NCBI GenBank assembly: GCA_948567375.1
Contig: OX419755.1
Span: 20,910,517-20,974,516, forward strand
Length of the DNA stretch: 64,000 bases
Reading direction: 5' to 3'
From: Lunularia cruciata
Taxonomy: Eukaryota; Streptophyta; Marchantiopsida; Lunulariales; Lunulariaceae
This document shows positions 46,906-60,900 of the stretch, one piece after another. How positions within the stretch are numbered: position 1 is the stretch's first letter; every line of letters starts with the position of its first letter. The notes below the pieces were generated by a model. The model saw only the letters and a list, made by a program, of their open reading frames with translations, made no database searches and had not been told where the DNA came from. Both the position numbers and the translations under genes were made by a program.

Positions 46906-49900
46906 CTCTCAAGAAATGAAGAATCCCTTCTAAAAGCAGAGGGCATGAAATACTTCGTGACGTCATCATCATATACATATATAAGTCATTTTGGTGTATC
47001 ACTTTGATGTACGTGCCCAAGCTAGGGATCAGCGTAGGGAAATCGGCAGTTCAGAACTGTCAACCGTGGTAGGCTGAAATGCAGCTGACAGATTTATCAA
47101 ATTCTTACCACCAAGTCCTGTGGGAAGTTGAAATGTGTTTCTGCAGTGTTTGAAGTCCATGCATGAGATGCGTTTTCAGTGACATATTGCTCCGTATCCC
47201 TCACTCATGTAAACGAGATTTATGTCGTGGTCTCTCAAGACGGCTTGCCACATTCTGGTCCTCGTACGAATTCATTTACAACTCATCAGCAGGTTTTGAA
47301 AGGACTGCTGCCGCAGTCATGTGCTTATGGCCTCCAACTCTAAGCTTCTCTGATCACAAATAGTTTAGTCAGTTGCCGTTCTGAAGAACTCACAATAACT
47401 CTGGATGTCAGGTTCCAATAGTTAGCGAGGGAGAGCATTGTATTGCTCACCTGTACATGTCGACCCTGAGAAGAAGTGTAGCTCGTGTCACCTCTAACGT
47501 TTTAGCATTACTTTAAGACATGGAGGCTCCAACGAGACGTCGGATGCGTCACTCGTTCCTCAGCGTGGCCGAGTAAGATGTAGAAGCGAGCTATACCGCA
47601 TGTCATAAGTCGCATACAAGCCCTCAGCCCCAAAGTTTGTTCTATCTTTCGTGCCTGGCAAAATTAGGTGTGGGTCAAATTATCTGTTTAGTCGAACCGT
47701 AAACCCGAAAACCATCATAAAACTTCAAAGAACATCACTCAATGAGATACAGCGCAGTCTAGACCAGAGAAAGATCTAATTCTCTGATCTAGATGCCCCG
47801 TTATGTTGAGAAACGTGGTGCAAGTGACGAGGAAGCCAGGCTTTCTCGCCGTTGAGGCTTCGAGACACCCCCGAATTTACAACATGAGTCAGTGGGGCCT
47901 GAAATGTCAGACAAGTTATCTGGGTAGATACTCGGGAGCCAATCCCAATCATTCTTGCTTTCTTATTCTGCCATTGAATTAAACGGTGTTAATTGGGCTC
48001 TCGATATGCTGAAGGAGCACTTGCTCCTTAGTTTGCACACAGCGGATGTTGAAAATTGTTTCACTTCTATATTGACACTTCATTTAACGTTGTTGCGCAC
48101 CATTATTGCATACCAACTAGTAATACATACAAACTACTAAAACGCAGAGCCTTGGAAGATTGTTATGGTAGGTTTCATATGGTATTCAAGAATATATACA
48201 TTTTGTGGTGTAAGTTAGGTGTGGATGGTACACTCGAGTTCATGATATATCCATATGAATCTACCTGCACGTTCTTAAGTACATTTGGAATGTTAATTGA
48301 ATCTATGAAATGATACTTTTATAGAGTAATGGACTGTTTCACCAATGAAAGGTTATCAAAATATATCGACATATATTAGTGCTTACAGGTTCTCCAAACA
48401 CAGATTGAGTGCTGATTGGATCAACAGATTTTCCCTAACATTTTCAAACATAGATTTAGTGTTTAGATTTAGATTTAGATTTCAAACATGGATTTACCAT
48501 ATCGATGATATCGTCCTCTCTTGCAGGATGAGAGTTTGCATTATAACTTTCCATAGTGCAGGTGTATTTTAGATTATCTAGTGGTAGTTTATCCTCTTTG
48601 TGAGGGCTGATATCAGGATTTTGCCAATAAAAGTGTACACTATATAATGCTAGCTGGGAATAGAGTGAGAGTTGGTTCAATGTACCATATCACCCTGTCC
48701 TAAGGTGAGTGTTGACATAACTTTCACTAATGAAAGCGCACATTATTTGATGTGCTGATAGCTAATCTCTAAGGACATAGTTCCTATTGTGAACAGACAT
48801 ACAAACAAGGTAGCCGTCACCTTGTCACTCAAGTAAGGAAGACCACAATATACCACCAAGGAACTTCGATATTCTTGGACATCCAAGATTCTGGGTCTCT
48901 TTCAAGAGTTATTCCCATCTCATTATACAGATCTGTACGTTTCATTGATCATTTACACATCAGATTTTTTCAACAAAGAAATATTACTCAATGTATAACG
49001 TTCCTACGCATAGAATTTATATGGACATGTATGACAATGTGAACCTTCCCCAAATCTAAAATACTGCCACCCTTCTACGAACATATTTTTATAGTATTTT
49101 TATCATACAATTCAATACATGCAGTTCCATTTGCCTGGTCCTTTACATGTTTTCCTCTCCAACATTAGGGAGTCTTGTGCTTTCTTCATACTTGTGCTCT
49201 TCAAATTCTGCACCTCATGTTCCTTTTACCTTCCTTCGTGATGTTTTATTCCCCAGTTTCAGTTGCCATAAGTCGATCAAGTACAGAACAAGCTTTAACC
49301 AATATTTTGTTACTCCGTGAAAGAAATGAATTAAAATTCCTCCAAAATATTTTGTTACTCCGTGAAAGAAATGAATTAAAATTCCTCCAAAATATTGTTG
49401 GTACTACCGTTCCGTGAACATCCCAGCTCACTCCGCGCTTGATGATAGGAAGACGAGCCACAGATTTTTTGTAGAAGTCTAATGTCCGACAGTGACTCCG
49501 CAGGAGGCTGCAACGTTGTCAATGGTATTGGACAGGGCCAAGGATTGACGACGTTGTTTGGCTGGAGCAATGTGTTCAATATCTCTGGCTGTACTTTAGA
49601 TGTTAGACTAGAAGAGTTTCCGAAACCAGAGGAAATCGTTTATTCTCGAACACCATCAAAATCCGACCAACCTTAGCGTCGGCAAAACGGTTTGGGTTGC
49701 TTGTCACACCCAGTTGAGAGCCTCCGCAGAGTAATGTTTTGGTCCCTAACATCGTAATTCAAGCGAGAATGTGATCGAAGTTCTTGGTCATTTAGCTTTA
49801 TTGCTATGATAAATACTGTAGAGAGGTTGATAAATAAGGTACGGAATCAAATCATTGATACATTGGATAGCAATGGGCACACACGAAACGATCAAGTAGA

Positions 49901-50899
49901 CATGCAAGTCAACGTAAGAGTATGTTTGAAAGATCGAATACAAAGCGTTCTTCAAGCAAGAAGTACACCGACTTTCGAGTAAATTGAAGGAGTCGTCTTG
50001 ACCGCATCTTAAAAGCAAAGGTTGTGAATTGCAGAGTCGATATTTCTAACTGAAAGAATGGCTGGTAATATCTATTCAGCTTATTTGAAAGCTTTCTAGC
50101 CTCAACATTGTTCAGTCATAGAGCAGCCATTATTTGCAAGATAATTTCTGCTTTCATTCTGATACTCATTTTACTCCCGAAACCATCGCCATCTGCAATT
50201 TCACAACAGCGCAAAAACATGTCAATGCTTGTACTAGCTGATAACGACGAGTCAATCTGGTCTGAGGCAACGATTAAATGCTAATGCTAACATCGTAAAC
50301 GCTAAGTAGAGACATCGTATTAGACATATAGAAAATACGATGCTTTTTTCCTCCAAAGTTCATTGTCCTCAGTGCATCGGTACCTTGGAGTGAACTCCAG
50401 TCAGCGACAGGGGAAGAGACGCACAGTAGTTGAAAAGGCAATTCAGGAGAAAGCAACTATTGTGTCGTGACGGTAGGCTAGAACAGAATCGTGGGATCAA
50501 AAGAAAGAAATTGAAGGTTAAACGAAACCCATGAAGGCACTCATACTGCAAGAAACACCACCTGCAGTTCAGTCTTTTACCTACGTAGTTAAGCCGAGCA
50601 GGTGTTTTGTGCGGTCCTGCAAACTCTTTCCTGCTATCCTTGATGTATGTGTTCACTTCTGTGAATGTTGTGTAAGTACTTCAAAACACTGCAGCTTCAT
50701 GTATGAGGATGAACGCTGCTGCGTCCAGCAACACAAACGGTTGTACAATCGGTGCTGCTTCATAAAGTCAATTGAGAAAAATCGAACTCCAAACTTAGCC
50801 ATCTAGACATGGAACTCTCAGTGTCTAGCTTATATCGTCGAGTCAGTGTTGACCCACCTTTCAACTGGTTTAGCCCTGCTACACAGCAGCAGAGTGAGG
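46906..50899. other. Intergenic region between the convergent COPZ and tRNA ligase genes
   Basis: Only short frames are present and none has a recognisable domain. The 64-codon plus-strand frame at 49482-49676 has protein-like composition but no family I can name. The region must contain the 3' untranslated ends of both genes, whose polyadenylation sites I could not place. Confidence 0.5.
49301..49396. repeat. 45-bp perfect tandem duplication
   Basis: Two back-to-back copies of a 45-bp unit containing TTACTCCGTGAAAGAAATG, identical over the unit, with the second ending at 49396. It is a recent local duplication in non-coding sequence. Confidence 0.95.
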
Positions 50900-51913
50900 T
50901 CATAAAAAGTCTACTGTTCCTGTGATCCTTATTGGATTTGGGAATACAATCCGTTGTGCTTGGCCTTTATCAACAAGGGCTGGTAGTGCATTTGCGTCTT
51001 TTGGTTTCATCCCTTGACCGGTCCAGACCTGTATCACATGGAGAGCTTGGTTTAGATTGTATCAGAATCTCAAGAAAAATAAAAAATTCTCGAGAATATA
51101 TTGAGTATATGAATATGGAAGTCGTTCGCTAGAACACAGTTCTCTACCCACTGTATGTAAGTGGATATAGCGAGGCGGAGTTGGACTATTACCGTCACAT
51201 GAGGCCAAGAGTTCAAAGACTTAATTGTCTGCTCTTCACCAGCGTTTAACTGTACTTCTAAGGCGCACAACTTGTCTGTATAAACTAGTGCTGTGAACTG
51301 GACGGGAGCTGGAGATGCACGCAGTGATCCATAGGCTGATACAGCTGCCACTCCGTGAGCATGTTTGTGTGCAAGCGTGACGTGAGCCTTGCCTAAGCTC
51401 TCTTTCCAACTCTTCCCAGCAAGGTACATTTGCGCTTGAGGGTTTTGTGCCGCTACCTGGCAGGAAATACGGTCCCCTTTGATCAGTAGCCAGTCGTTAA
51501 CAGACCCTACTTGCACATTGAATGATTCCGAATTCACAAAAGTCTAAGATTCTTTAACGTTCAAGTGATCAAAATACTGAAACTTGTCGGTAGCAGCACA
51601 GCAGGTTGGGGTCAACTGAAGGCTACACGAGACCATCTAGCAGTAAAATCCAGAACTTCACGGGTGCTAACATTTCAAGTACACTCTGTCACACCCGATT
51701 ATCCAAATATAAATCCACATGGAGTAAAGGTCAGCTTCAACATACCAATTCCAACGCCTTGGCCACTTGATCTTGAGGCAACTTGACAGCAGCGAAGGTA
51801 AAGGTGCGGAAAGAACGTTCTTCAGAGGCCCTGGGAACATGCATATCAAAACCTGCACTGTTGATAGTTTTCAGCTGATCGATGACTGATTTTACTGCTT
51901 CTTGAAAAGGAAC
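50900..51913 (-). other. RNL: RNL cyclic phosphodiesterase domain
   Basis: Three exons encode a 2H-type phosphodiesterase with both His-x-Thr motifs: HVT in GKAHVTLAHK (51376-51384) and HVT in SWPHVT (51193-51201), the second directly followed across an intron by VWTGQG. The domain opens the 2',3'-cyclic phosphate to a 2'-phosphate before sealing. The C-terminus reads DANALPALVDKGQAQRIVF and ends ITGTVDFL with TGA at 50900-50902. Confidence 0.92.
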
Positions 51914-54900
51914 CTGTGTGCCGGGCATATTGACCGATGGACGGATTAGATATAGTTGAGAACGTATGAAACCTCTACCAGTTCCTAACCTAATACTACG
52001 TCAAGAATCAACCATATGATGGTTTCTAGCAGTTGCAAGAACGACTACAGCTGCACACAATAGGCTCAGAGGGCTATGTTGAGAACTGTCGACCTGAATA
52101 GAATCCAAATATTCAGCATTGGCAAGCAGAGTCTTCCTCAGTAGAGCCTCCCATGCGACCCAAGCATCCTTGAAGGTGCCTTTTAAACTTTCCAGCCTGC
52201 TTGGCGTATGCATGCGCATCTCAACATCAATCACGGACAAAAGAAGGGAAAGAAGAAAAATTGTGACTCTCGTAAATAAGGAGGAAGTCAAATATCTTAT
52301 CTGATCTACTATACATTATTAGACTTATGGAAATCATTAGCTTATACTTCTCTACTTGGGAGCTACCTACCTTCCATGTTTGGCGGTGTGCTTCTTGTAC
52401 AGATCAAGACCTTGTTCAATAACATCCAGAATGCCTTTCGGCATAGCTTCTCTGCAAAGTAAAACATTCTACATTAGTACGACAATTACTACATTAAGGC
52501 AACACTGACCTTACAGTCAATGATCAGGGCATTACGAAAGTTACTGACCTGTCTGCTTTCAGGAGTGGCATTTTCAGCAGATGTCCAAAACGCTCCTGTA
52601 ATTCTTCTTCGAACTCTTTCCGATCCTGAAACAAAGATTGAGTATTTGTCACTTTTGGACCTCTCTGATCCGGACCTTGAAAATTAAGGACGTGAAGCTA
52701 TATTCAAGACTTGAGAAGCAAAGTTATCCAACTCTTAAAAGTCATCTATACGTCGTTAGGAAAGAAGGTAATGGCTCGACCTATAAAGATGATGCGTAAC
52801 AACTTGATGGGAGAGGCTAACAACTTCTGTCAGGGCGATCCTATATTTCTCGGTTGATGTTTATCGTCTGTATCTAACTGCAATGATAACAGAATAGATT
52901 CTTTCCCCTCATTCTCATGGTTGTGCTCTATATCTGTTTCATACATTGCTAACATGCACGCTTTGGAGTGGGTGCCGAATAGCTGAAAAGAAGGGAAAAG
53001 TCACTATCGCTCGTAGAAGAGCATCAACACAAACAAAAATTTCCTGCATTGGTTGCAACCGATTCTGCAATAGTCTGCAAAATGCGTGTTACCTTGCCCT
53101 TATAAAGGTTGTAAAACATCAGCATAACGGCACCCGGATTTGGTGAGTTCTTATCCAATTTTCCCTGAACAAAATAGAAGATGAATCTAAATATTAATTG
53201 ATGAGAGACAACACGCAACTCATGTATGTCATACTACGGGTACACGACCAGCACATGCCCGGGTGCACCTAGGACCTTTTGAAGAATCCCTCTACGTATA
53301 TACTCCCACGTCCTCAGTTCTCCATACAACAACCTTTATTTGGCCTCCAAATCTGTGCTGAAGTGATTTATCTTGGGCATTGCTTCAATAAAGATATATA
53401 CAAGAGCCCGGACTAAACTGTCAAACCTTCCCTGTTGCACTTGAGAATAGTTCAAACTTACCGGGTGTTCACTTCTCAGGAGAACCCGGTACATACAGAT
53501 CGCCAAAGCATCCAGCGAGTAAGGGTTGCTTTCCGTGCCTGTGTAGGCGCGCAAGAATGCACATTTAAGAGGACATAGTTAGCGAGTCTAAGTCAGGGAT
53601 AGTCGAGGCAAGAAGGTGTATATGACGGGACGATATAATCGGGAACATATAATCAGTACGAAAACTGCACACCAACTCCGGAAACTAGACCGTAGATTTA
53701 TTTTCAAAGCCTTCAATGCGTACCCAGACTAGAAGCTCATATTTGAAAATGACACTCGGTTACAGTTTTGGTAATTATGCCTGAGCATACTGGGAAGGGC
53801 AAGAAATAGACATAATTTTCATTAGAACGTAACGTTCAGACAAAATTCAACAGGACAGAAGAAGTTAAATGAAAAAGAGAAGCCACCTTTCGACTCTGAA
53901 ATAACTGGAACACCAATAGCGTGAGTGCTTTCGCAGATATTCTCTATCTGCAAGTCAATTTTGCTATCAGTGCTTACATTCAGAGCGCCTTAGAAGTTCC
54001 CATACTTGTTCAGATAATAAGATAAAGTACCAAGTTCAATTGCTAACAATAACATGTCAACTTGGGAACTGAGTAGAATCACTCATCTACTACTATAGAA
54101 GGCATATAGCCAGAGGAATTCGTCAATGATATGACCTTAATGAGGTCTATTGCAAACCAAAGTGCAACGATCTTATAGCTTTCGGAAATCAATCTGTGGA
54201 AACGAAGTGAAGGGATAGATACGGAACAAGTAAACATGCGAAGAAACATATGTCCATAAAGTCGTAGGCACCTGCACTAAGACAAGGTCACATAGCCTTA
54301 CCTGCTTCCAAACTTCCTCATTGGGCGCATTTTTGTCAGCCAAAGTTATAGCCTGTGGTTTTTTCTTTCGCTGATCAGCTAGTATCTGCCAGTATCTACC
54401 TACAAAAGTTGGAACAACGTAGAACCAAAGTGTCATGTTCCATACTAAACGCAACAACAGTTACCTGAGTTGATCCAACAAACTAAACATTAAAAAACTG
54501 ACATCACAACTTTGATTGTGAAGACGATCAGATCCAAACTCAAAGTGAATTTATAGAGAATTACTAGTTTGAAACCGAAAAAGCTACCTAAAACGTTGGC
54601 CTACAATTCGAATAGGTTCTAGTAGTTCAATTTGGCTTCTGCTTTCTAGTTTCTCTTATTATTGATGTGACTAAGATGCTAGTAGATTACGTTACAACAT
54701 CGGCTAGCTTTGTTGTTCTTTTAGTCATCTCGATGGTAAGCCACAAATTCCAGGACAAACATTCAGACGATATTGGTAGATAAGAGCAGGAGCCGTTCTG
54801 GGAACGGGTGATCCAGAACTCATTAAATGCATATGAAAGGTAACCAAGATATGTTCCAACCAAAAACATTCAGACGATATATGAAGAAAACCTAATTCAC

Positions 54901-57900
54901 GTTTTTCTTTCAAAACTACAGGATCTTTTAGGTAGACTGGTGCAAACCTTTGGTAAGATCACCCATCAAGTAGTGTTGATGGCCCAGTCCAGTCACTTTA
55001 CGGATCTCAGCACAGAGTCCTGACTTGGCACATCCAGGAATACCTGCAATACAAGGAAGTCAACCAACGATGACGTCATGAGATTTGATAGAAATTTAGA
55101 TTGCATTCACAGAATTCTGTTCCTACTATGCTAGACAAGAAATAGCTGGCTGCACAGAATTGCGTACCAGGAAAAAATACCAACATCCCTTTCGCCTTTT
55201 TCCCCGAACTTGCATCAGTAGCTGAAGAAGTGCTCGGAGATTCATCTTCCTGAGGAATAGAATCATCTTCCTCCTCACTTCTCTCCCCTGACATCTCAGC
55301 CAGAAATTGATCAACATTTACAGCGGATCCAGCTGCCCCAATCAACCTCTGATTCTTGGGACTTCGTTGAGCGTATTTCTCAAGAAAGGGTTCGGCTAGA
55401 GTCAAGTAGCTGTTATGAAGCTTCTTATCTTTAATGTGCTTCTTGGCATACACAGCCCTGTGGTAAAACACAAATTGCCGAGGAAACGAGTGAAGTAACG
55501 TTAATAACTTTGATCAGACTTAGCTCACACAATCTGAAGAAGGTGCAAATAACACCTTGACTAGGGGTAGGCTTGTATCAGGAGCCTCTATACTGTAGGT
55601 CGAGCAAACTCCATGATTCATGCGTCCCATGATCAACTAATCCTAAGGAAGAGCTCCAACTTTCACACAACAGCATGGAGGTCGCTGGAGAGGAACACGG
55701 AAAAGAGTTGGTGACGATATATGTTTAGCAAGAGTCGGTACATATACAAAACTTGGTGATACATGAGCAAGTGATATTTACCATTCGTCTAGTAACTGAA
55801 CCAGCTCCTTCTGTTTCTGGGCTGATGTGCCCCAATTCTTCATTTGCCTGTTCATCGAGTCATATATCGAGTCATACAGTCAGTTCATCGATCTAAGATG
55901 GACAAGTCATTCATCGCAGATGCTTTATTGAACTTCAACATTGGAACTTTAGCAGCTCAAAACTGATACTGCTTGAATGAATTTACTTCCCTATTTGCAC
56001 TCTCAAAACTGACGTACTGCTACCAGACTCGCCTGAGAGAAGAGTAAGAAGAAGCGTCAATGTTGTCTTGGGAGCAGGTACAAACGCTCACCTCATGTAG
56101 TATGTCTTGTACTCAGGGATCCCTTTGTTAAGCAATGGTGCCAGACCGTTGCGGATAAGAAATGTGCGCAACTACAAGAGAAATCAGGTGGCGGAAAGCG
56201 CAACAATGAATTTGATTGAGTGGGAAGTCGACGCAAGATTCAGAAGGTTCAAGCTAGCAAAAATCATCTGAGTGTTACTAATATCTAATAGGACAGTGAA
56301 CACTTGACGGATGACCAAGAGCAATGTTGCGCCAAACCAAAATGATTCCAGAAGAAATGTCATCTGTTGACATATTTGAGAAATGGGAGCAGAAGCCGCT
56401 AGAAGAACGGGGGATCCAGAACCCTCTAAGTATGGAATCGAGAACGTGCATATGAAATGCATGCATGACCGTATGCAAACAGAAATGAATTGAATCTAAG
56501 CAAATCGAATGTAAGAGAATCCAACATTACGCAGATAAGCGGAGGTAAGGACGTAACAGATACATCTCATAGTAGCACCTGCAAAGAGCTAGTATACATC
56601 ATGGAAGAAGAATCAAGATACAACAAATTAAGCATCTGAAATTGAAAGCAGAGGAGGACCATCAAACAGACGAATATTGAGCAAGGAGGAAAAGACAGAG
56701 CGTTAGTTGAGGATGGGTGGAGTGGAGCGAAGTGGGAGAGGAGTGGATGGTGTCAAGGCTGTGTTGGATCAAAACGTGAGAGACGACTGGATATGAGGAA
56801 ATGAGAGCAGAACCCGTTCAAGGAACAGGGGATAGAGTATATCGCAGCATGCGCTATGGAAAGCATGAGTTCTAGAACACTAAACCACTGAAGGAAGCAG
56901 AAGGCGCTCATAGTAAACCTCCACGAAAACAAGTATAACTTCATCAGTGCCAAATGCAGTGCCGAAGTAGCTGAGCGAATGTCAGTACCCCTCGTACCGA
57001 GTCTCTCTTTGAAAGCTCATGAGTGCCAAGGCAAACTTGGTTGCGATAGCTTTCCCCTTTACTAGAGAATACTAGCACTAACTTCCCTTCTTGCTCTTTC
57101 GCTTCATTCATTCCACTGTTTTGGAATGAATATTTCTTCAGTAAACTACTTCATAGTGTTCTTCAGATTGAATGCATTATTCAACGTCATGGAGTGTATT
57201 GAGTTTATCAATACCACATCGCATTTATTGCTTAGACTTGCATGCGCTGAGTTACTTGGATTTGCAATGTGCTTAGTTTGCGTCGGTTCTGTCCTAAGTG
57301 GGTGTGAATTCCCCGTTCTACGAATGGCTTCTTCTCATAGTGCACAACTACCTACTCAAGGGCGTTTGTAGTTACCTTATACGGTAGAAATTTGAGTTTG
57401 AGCATCAAATGCTGTGTGTCATCAATCATGGTGCCTTGATCAAGTCCCAATTTGGATGCCGCAATTTCGGCAGGCGAGTCCTCCAAACTTTCATCCGCCA
57501 ACTTCTTTGTAACTTCACTAACCATTGCAACTGTCGGGGAAGAGGCATCAAGCGGTGTCGAAGGTGACAGTTCTATGTCCACGAAGAACCCTGCAAATAT
57601 TGTAAAACCATGTTATATTCAGTTTAACCAAACATCCTGGACAGAAACCTCTCAAAACTTGGCCAAGAATTAAAAGTTGTACCGTGCTTACCTCTGTACA
57701 ATGGCCATAAACCAGGTTGTTTCCTGTAGAACCAATATTAAACGAATGAGTGATCACCCAATCAGGGGCGGCGTTCCAGGGATTCATCACGGAGTAAGAA
57801 ATGACCGCATCATCAGTGACGAGCAGAGAGGTGAGTTTGCTCGTGGTTCAGTTTCACTTAGGAGAGGGCATGACCATTAAAATTGTAATTCTGTACCTCA

Positions 57901-60900
57901 TCTCACTCTGATATCTTCGAAATGCTGAATCAGATAGGACATGGATAGTCATTCTGAAACACTTTGTATCTGGATTATCTATACCACCAGTTTTACGATG
58001 TGTGTTTGAGCGACACTTGAAGCGAACAGGCAATTTCCGAGAGCGTATAGCACGACAGAGTTCCTGTCCAGGTACATTCAAAAGCAATTGTCAGGCTGGA
58101 TTGACTTTAAGATACAGTTGAATATAGATTTCATCTGCCTTATAAATTATCATGTCTAGGAGATCTACTTACTTGTAATTTCAAGGTTGCATTATCTGCA
58201 GGAGATGCCTGTAGAAAACTTCCAATTAGGTGTGTTTCTGGCCCCTTTGACGACTGGACATCAAGGGTCCTGTCCTCAAACCAGTCCGACACGTTCGAGC
58301 ACATGTTGGTCCCAACACTGTTGAGAAGAGCTCTCATTTGCTGGAACAAATCACATTCAGCCATCAAGATAGTCAAAACCTTGACTAAGAAGGCCTTTCG
58401 GCTTCCATCAACTTCTTGGCTACAAATACATCTTTGCATTTTCTTGATGACGCCACCGAAAAACATCATACTTCACAGGGGATGCATATTGGTTTATCCA
58501 GAGTAGAACAAGGAACCGCCTGATGCCCTCCTTTTAAAGAGCAGAAACCAAGGCTGTAAAGGTCATCAAATCTGAACAACCAGTATATCACAGGACCAGT
58601 ACACATACTCTGGCATTCCAGATTTGTTCATTCAACTGGATAGAACAGAGATTCATACCTTCTCTTCGCTCTCCCTGTTTGCGGCAAAAATTTCGCGAAG
58701 TCCTGGCCCAAGATCAAAGGAACCTGTACAAGCGAGTGATTTAAGATGGGAACCTTATCCGCCGAAACATAGATGGGCATTCCTGAAACACAGTACAGTA
58801 AAAACGGTTAACTTTGGAATCTGTTTATGGTTGTGTACCATCGGGTTTCTCCGGAACAGGATGTTCAATTAGAGTTTTCTCCATAGTGGTTATGCTTGCT
58901 GGATCAACAACACGTGCCACAAGGCCTTCTAGAATCTCTCCTTGGAGCTCTCCGTGGCTCTTTGTGCCTGAACATGCATCCAATTTTAAGATGAGCTAGG
59001 CGGAAAAACTTATCAAGATGACTAAAAGGTTCTCCCAGCTGGAGGCAAAAAAATTAGAACTAATGCAATTCCCAGCTGGTAGCTTCTACTTTTTATAGAA
59101 ACAGCATGATTTCCAATAAAGAACAAGAAATGAGGCTCGACAGTGGATAAAATGAACACCTAGCTACTTCGTCAAATATCACGCCAAAAGTAATCAGAAG
59201 TCATGTAAAAAGCATTTTCACCTGGAACTGCCAAGTCTGCAATCTCATCCATCACTTTCGAAACAGTGCTGGCAATGCCCTCCTCACAGAGAGCATCGTA
59301 TGCAGAAAAGAATGATATCACCGATTTCCTACGTTTGCAAGAAGCCAGAGTTACGTTTGTAGATACAGGTTTAAAATACAGTAAAATCAAATCAAATCAC
59401 GTTGATTGTCAACTACTTCTAAATTCTCGGAAATGCACAAACATGAAGCGTCTATCAGGTACCCTCTTACAACGTAGGCAGTAAAATCCGCCAAGATGTA
59501 CAATATTCTTACTTCGACGAGAATAGCCAGAGCTGATTTGTTGGTAGCCGCCACGTATGACAGAAAGCAACAACATCGGGCGACGAGTAAAAGAGAGGTC
59601 GCCCTTTCAGCTCAGTCACTGCCGTTACAACAACTGCTCAACCGACGACCAAACAACTATTATTAAAAACTGCTTGCTTACTCGTCATTGCTCACACACT
59701 CCAGCTGCACATGAGACTACTCAGGAATTCTCGAGGCATTTAACAAGAGTATCTATTGCAAGAAATAACAATCAAAGCCAACGCACCATAGTCTTGAAGC
59801 GGCCGCTGCCCATGATCTCCTAGAACTGCTGTGACCAGCTCCATGGCAATGCATAGATGATTTTCCTACAGTAACTCTATGTCCACCGTTAAGAATGACT
59901 TCTCACTGGAACTCTCCTTTTGTATCCAAAACAAACAAAAAGAAACTAATGGCATCAACCAAAATCTTGACAAATTTGGCACACTACTACCATTAATGCT
60001 ACGGCATCCCTGAACTGCAATGCACAGGCTAAAGCCCCTTTTTATAAAATGCTAAGTGAATCAACAGGATTGAAACAAAATTATAATCACTGCAAGTTAA
60101 CTCTGTGGACGACAGCTGTATCCTGGACCATCAGAAGAAGCACCCTAAACAGAAAACACCTTTTTCATGGAATTGGCACACCAAGAACAGGCTACTAGCT
60201 GGTATACTTAGATCCCAGAATCGTCAGAAATCCTATGACACGAATAATGACCTCGCTGATTCTCACATCCGACCACACAGGCTTGACCTCTCGTCGTTTA
60301 ACACGCTTCTCTCATTGAAATAAAACTTCTGGTCATACTCATACTTGAATTGACATACAAGCAGGCTTAATAAACTCACTGGAAGTTTTTTATGTGTAAA
60401 AAGGTGGTTGTATGAGTAATGAGAGCAGAAGCCGTTCCCAAAACGGGGAATTCACACCCACTAAGGACAGAACCGATGCAACCGAAGACATGCAGATCTA
60501 AGCAAGTGATGCATGCAGGTCTAACCAACAAAGAATTGATAAAAACACTCGTTGCAAATAGATGCAAAGCAGAAGCGAAGATTGATATATACCAGGAACA
60601 TAACATGGCACTCATAGAGTAGTACGCATCATCCAATGAATGAAGCGTGCCTTCATAAGCAACACGATGCGAAACACAAAGAGTACGCATTTCAAAGCAA
60701 AGGGAAACCATAGCAAGAAGGAAATATAAAGCTAGTGGTTGGTAGATGGGTAGAAGCGAAGGGTGACAGGACTGAATAGTGTATATCATAACATGCTCTA
60801 TGAGCGCATGAGCCCAAACCACTACCCATTAGAAGGAAGCAGTCAGACTGTCATAGTAAGCCTGTGCGGAAGCATAAACGACTTCACCAGTGCTCCAGGA

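Noticed and set aside
49482..49676. 64-codon plus-strand frame as a small gene
   Set aside because: No family resemblance and no supporting exon structure; short frames of this size are expected by chance.
60376..60822. 148-codon minus-strand open frame as a gene
   Set aside because: It coincides with the dispersed intronic repeat, has no recognisable domain and lies within a tRNA ligase intron.
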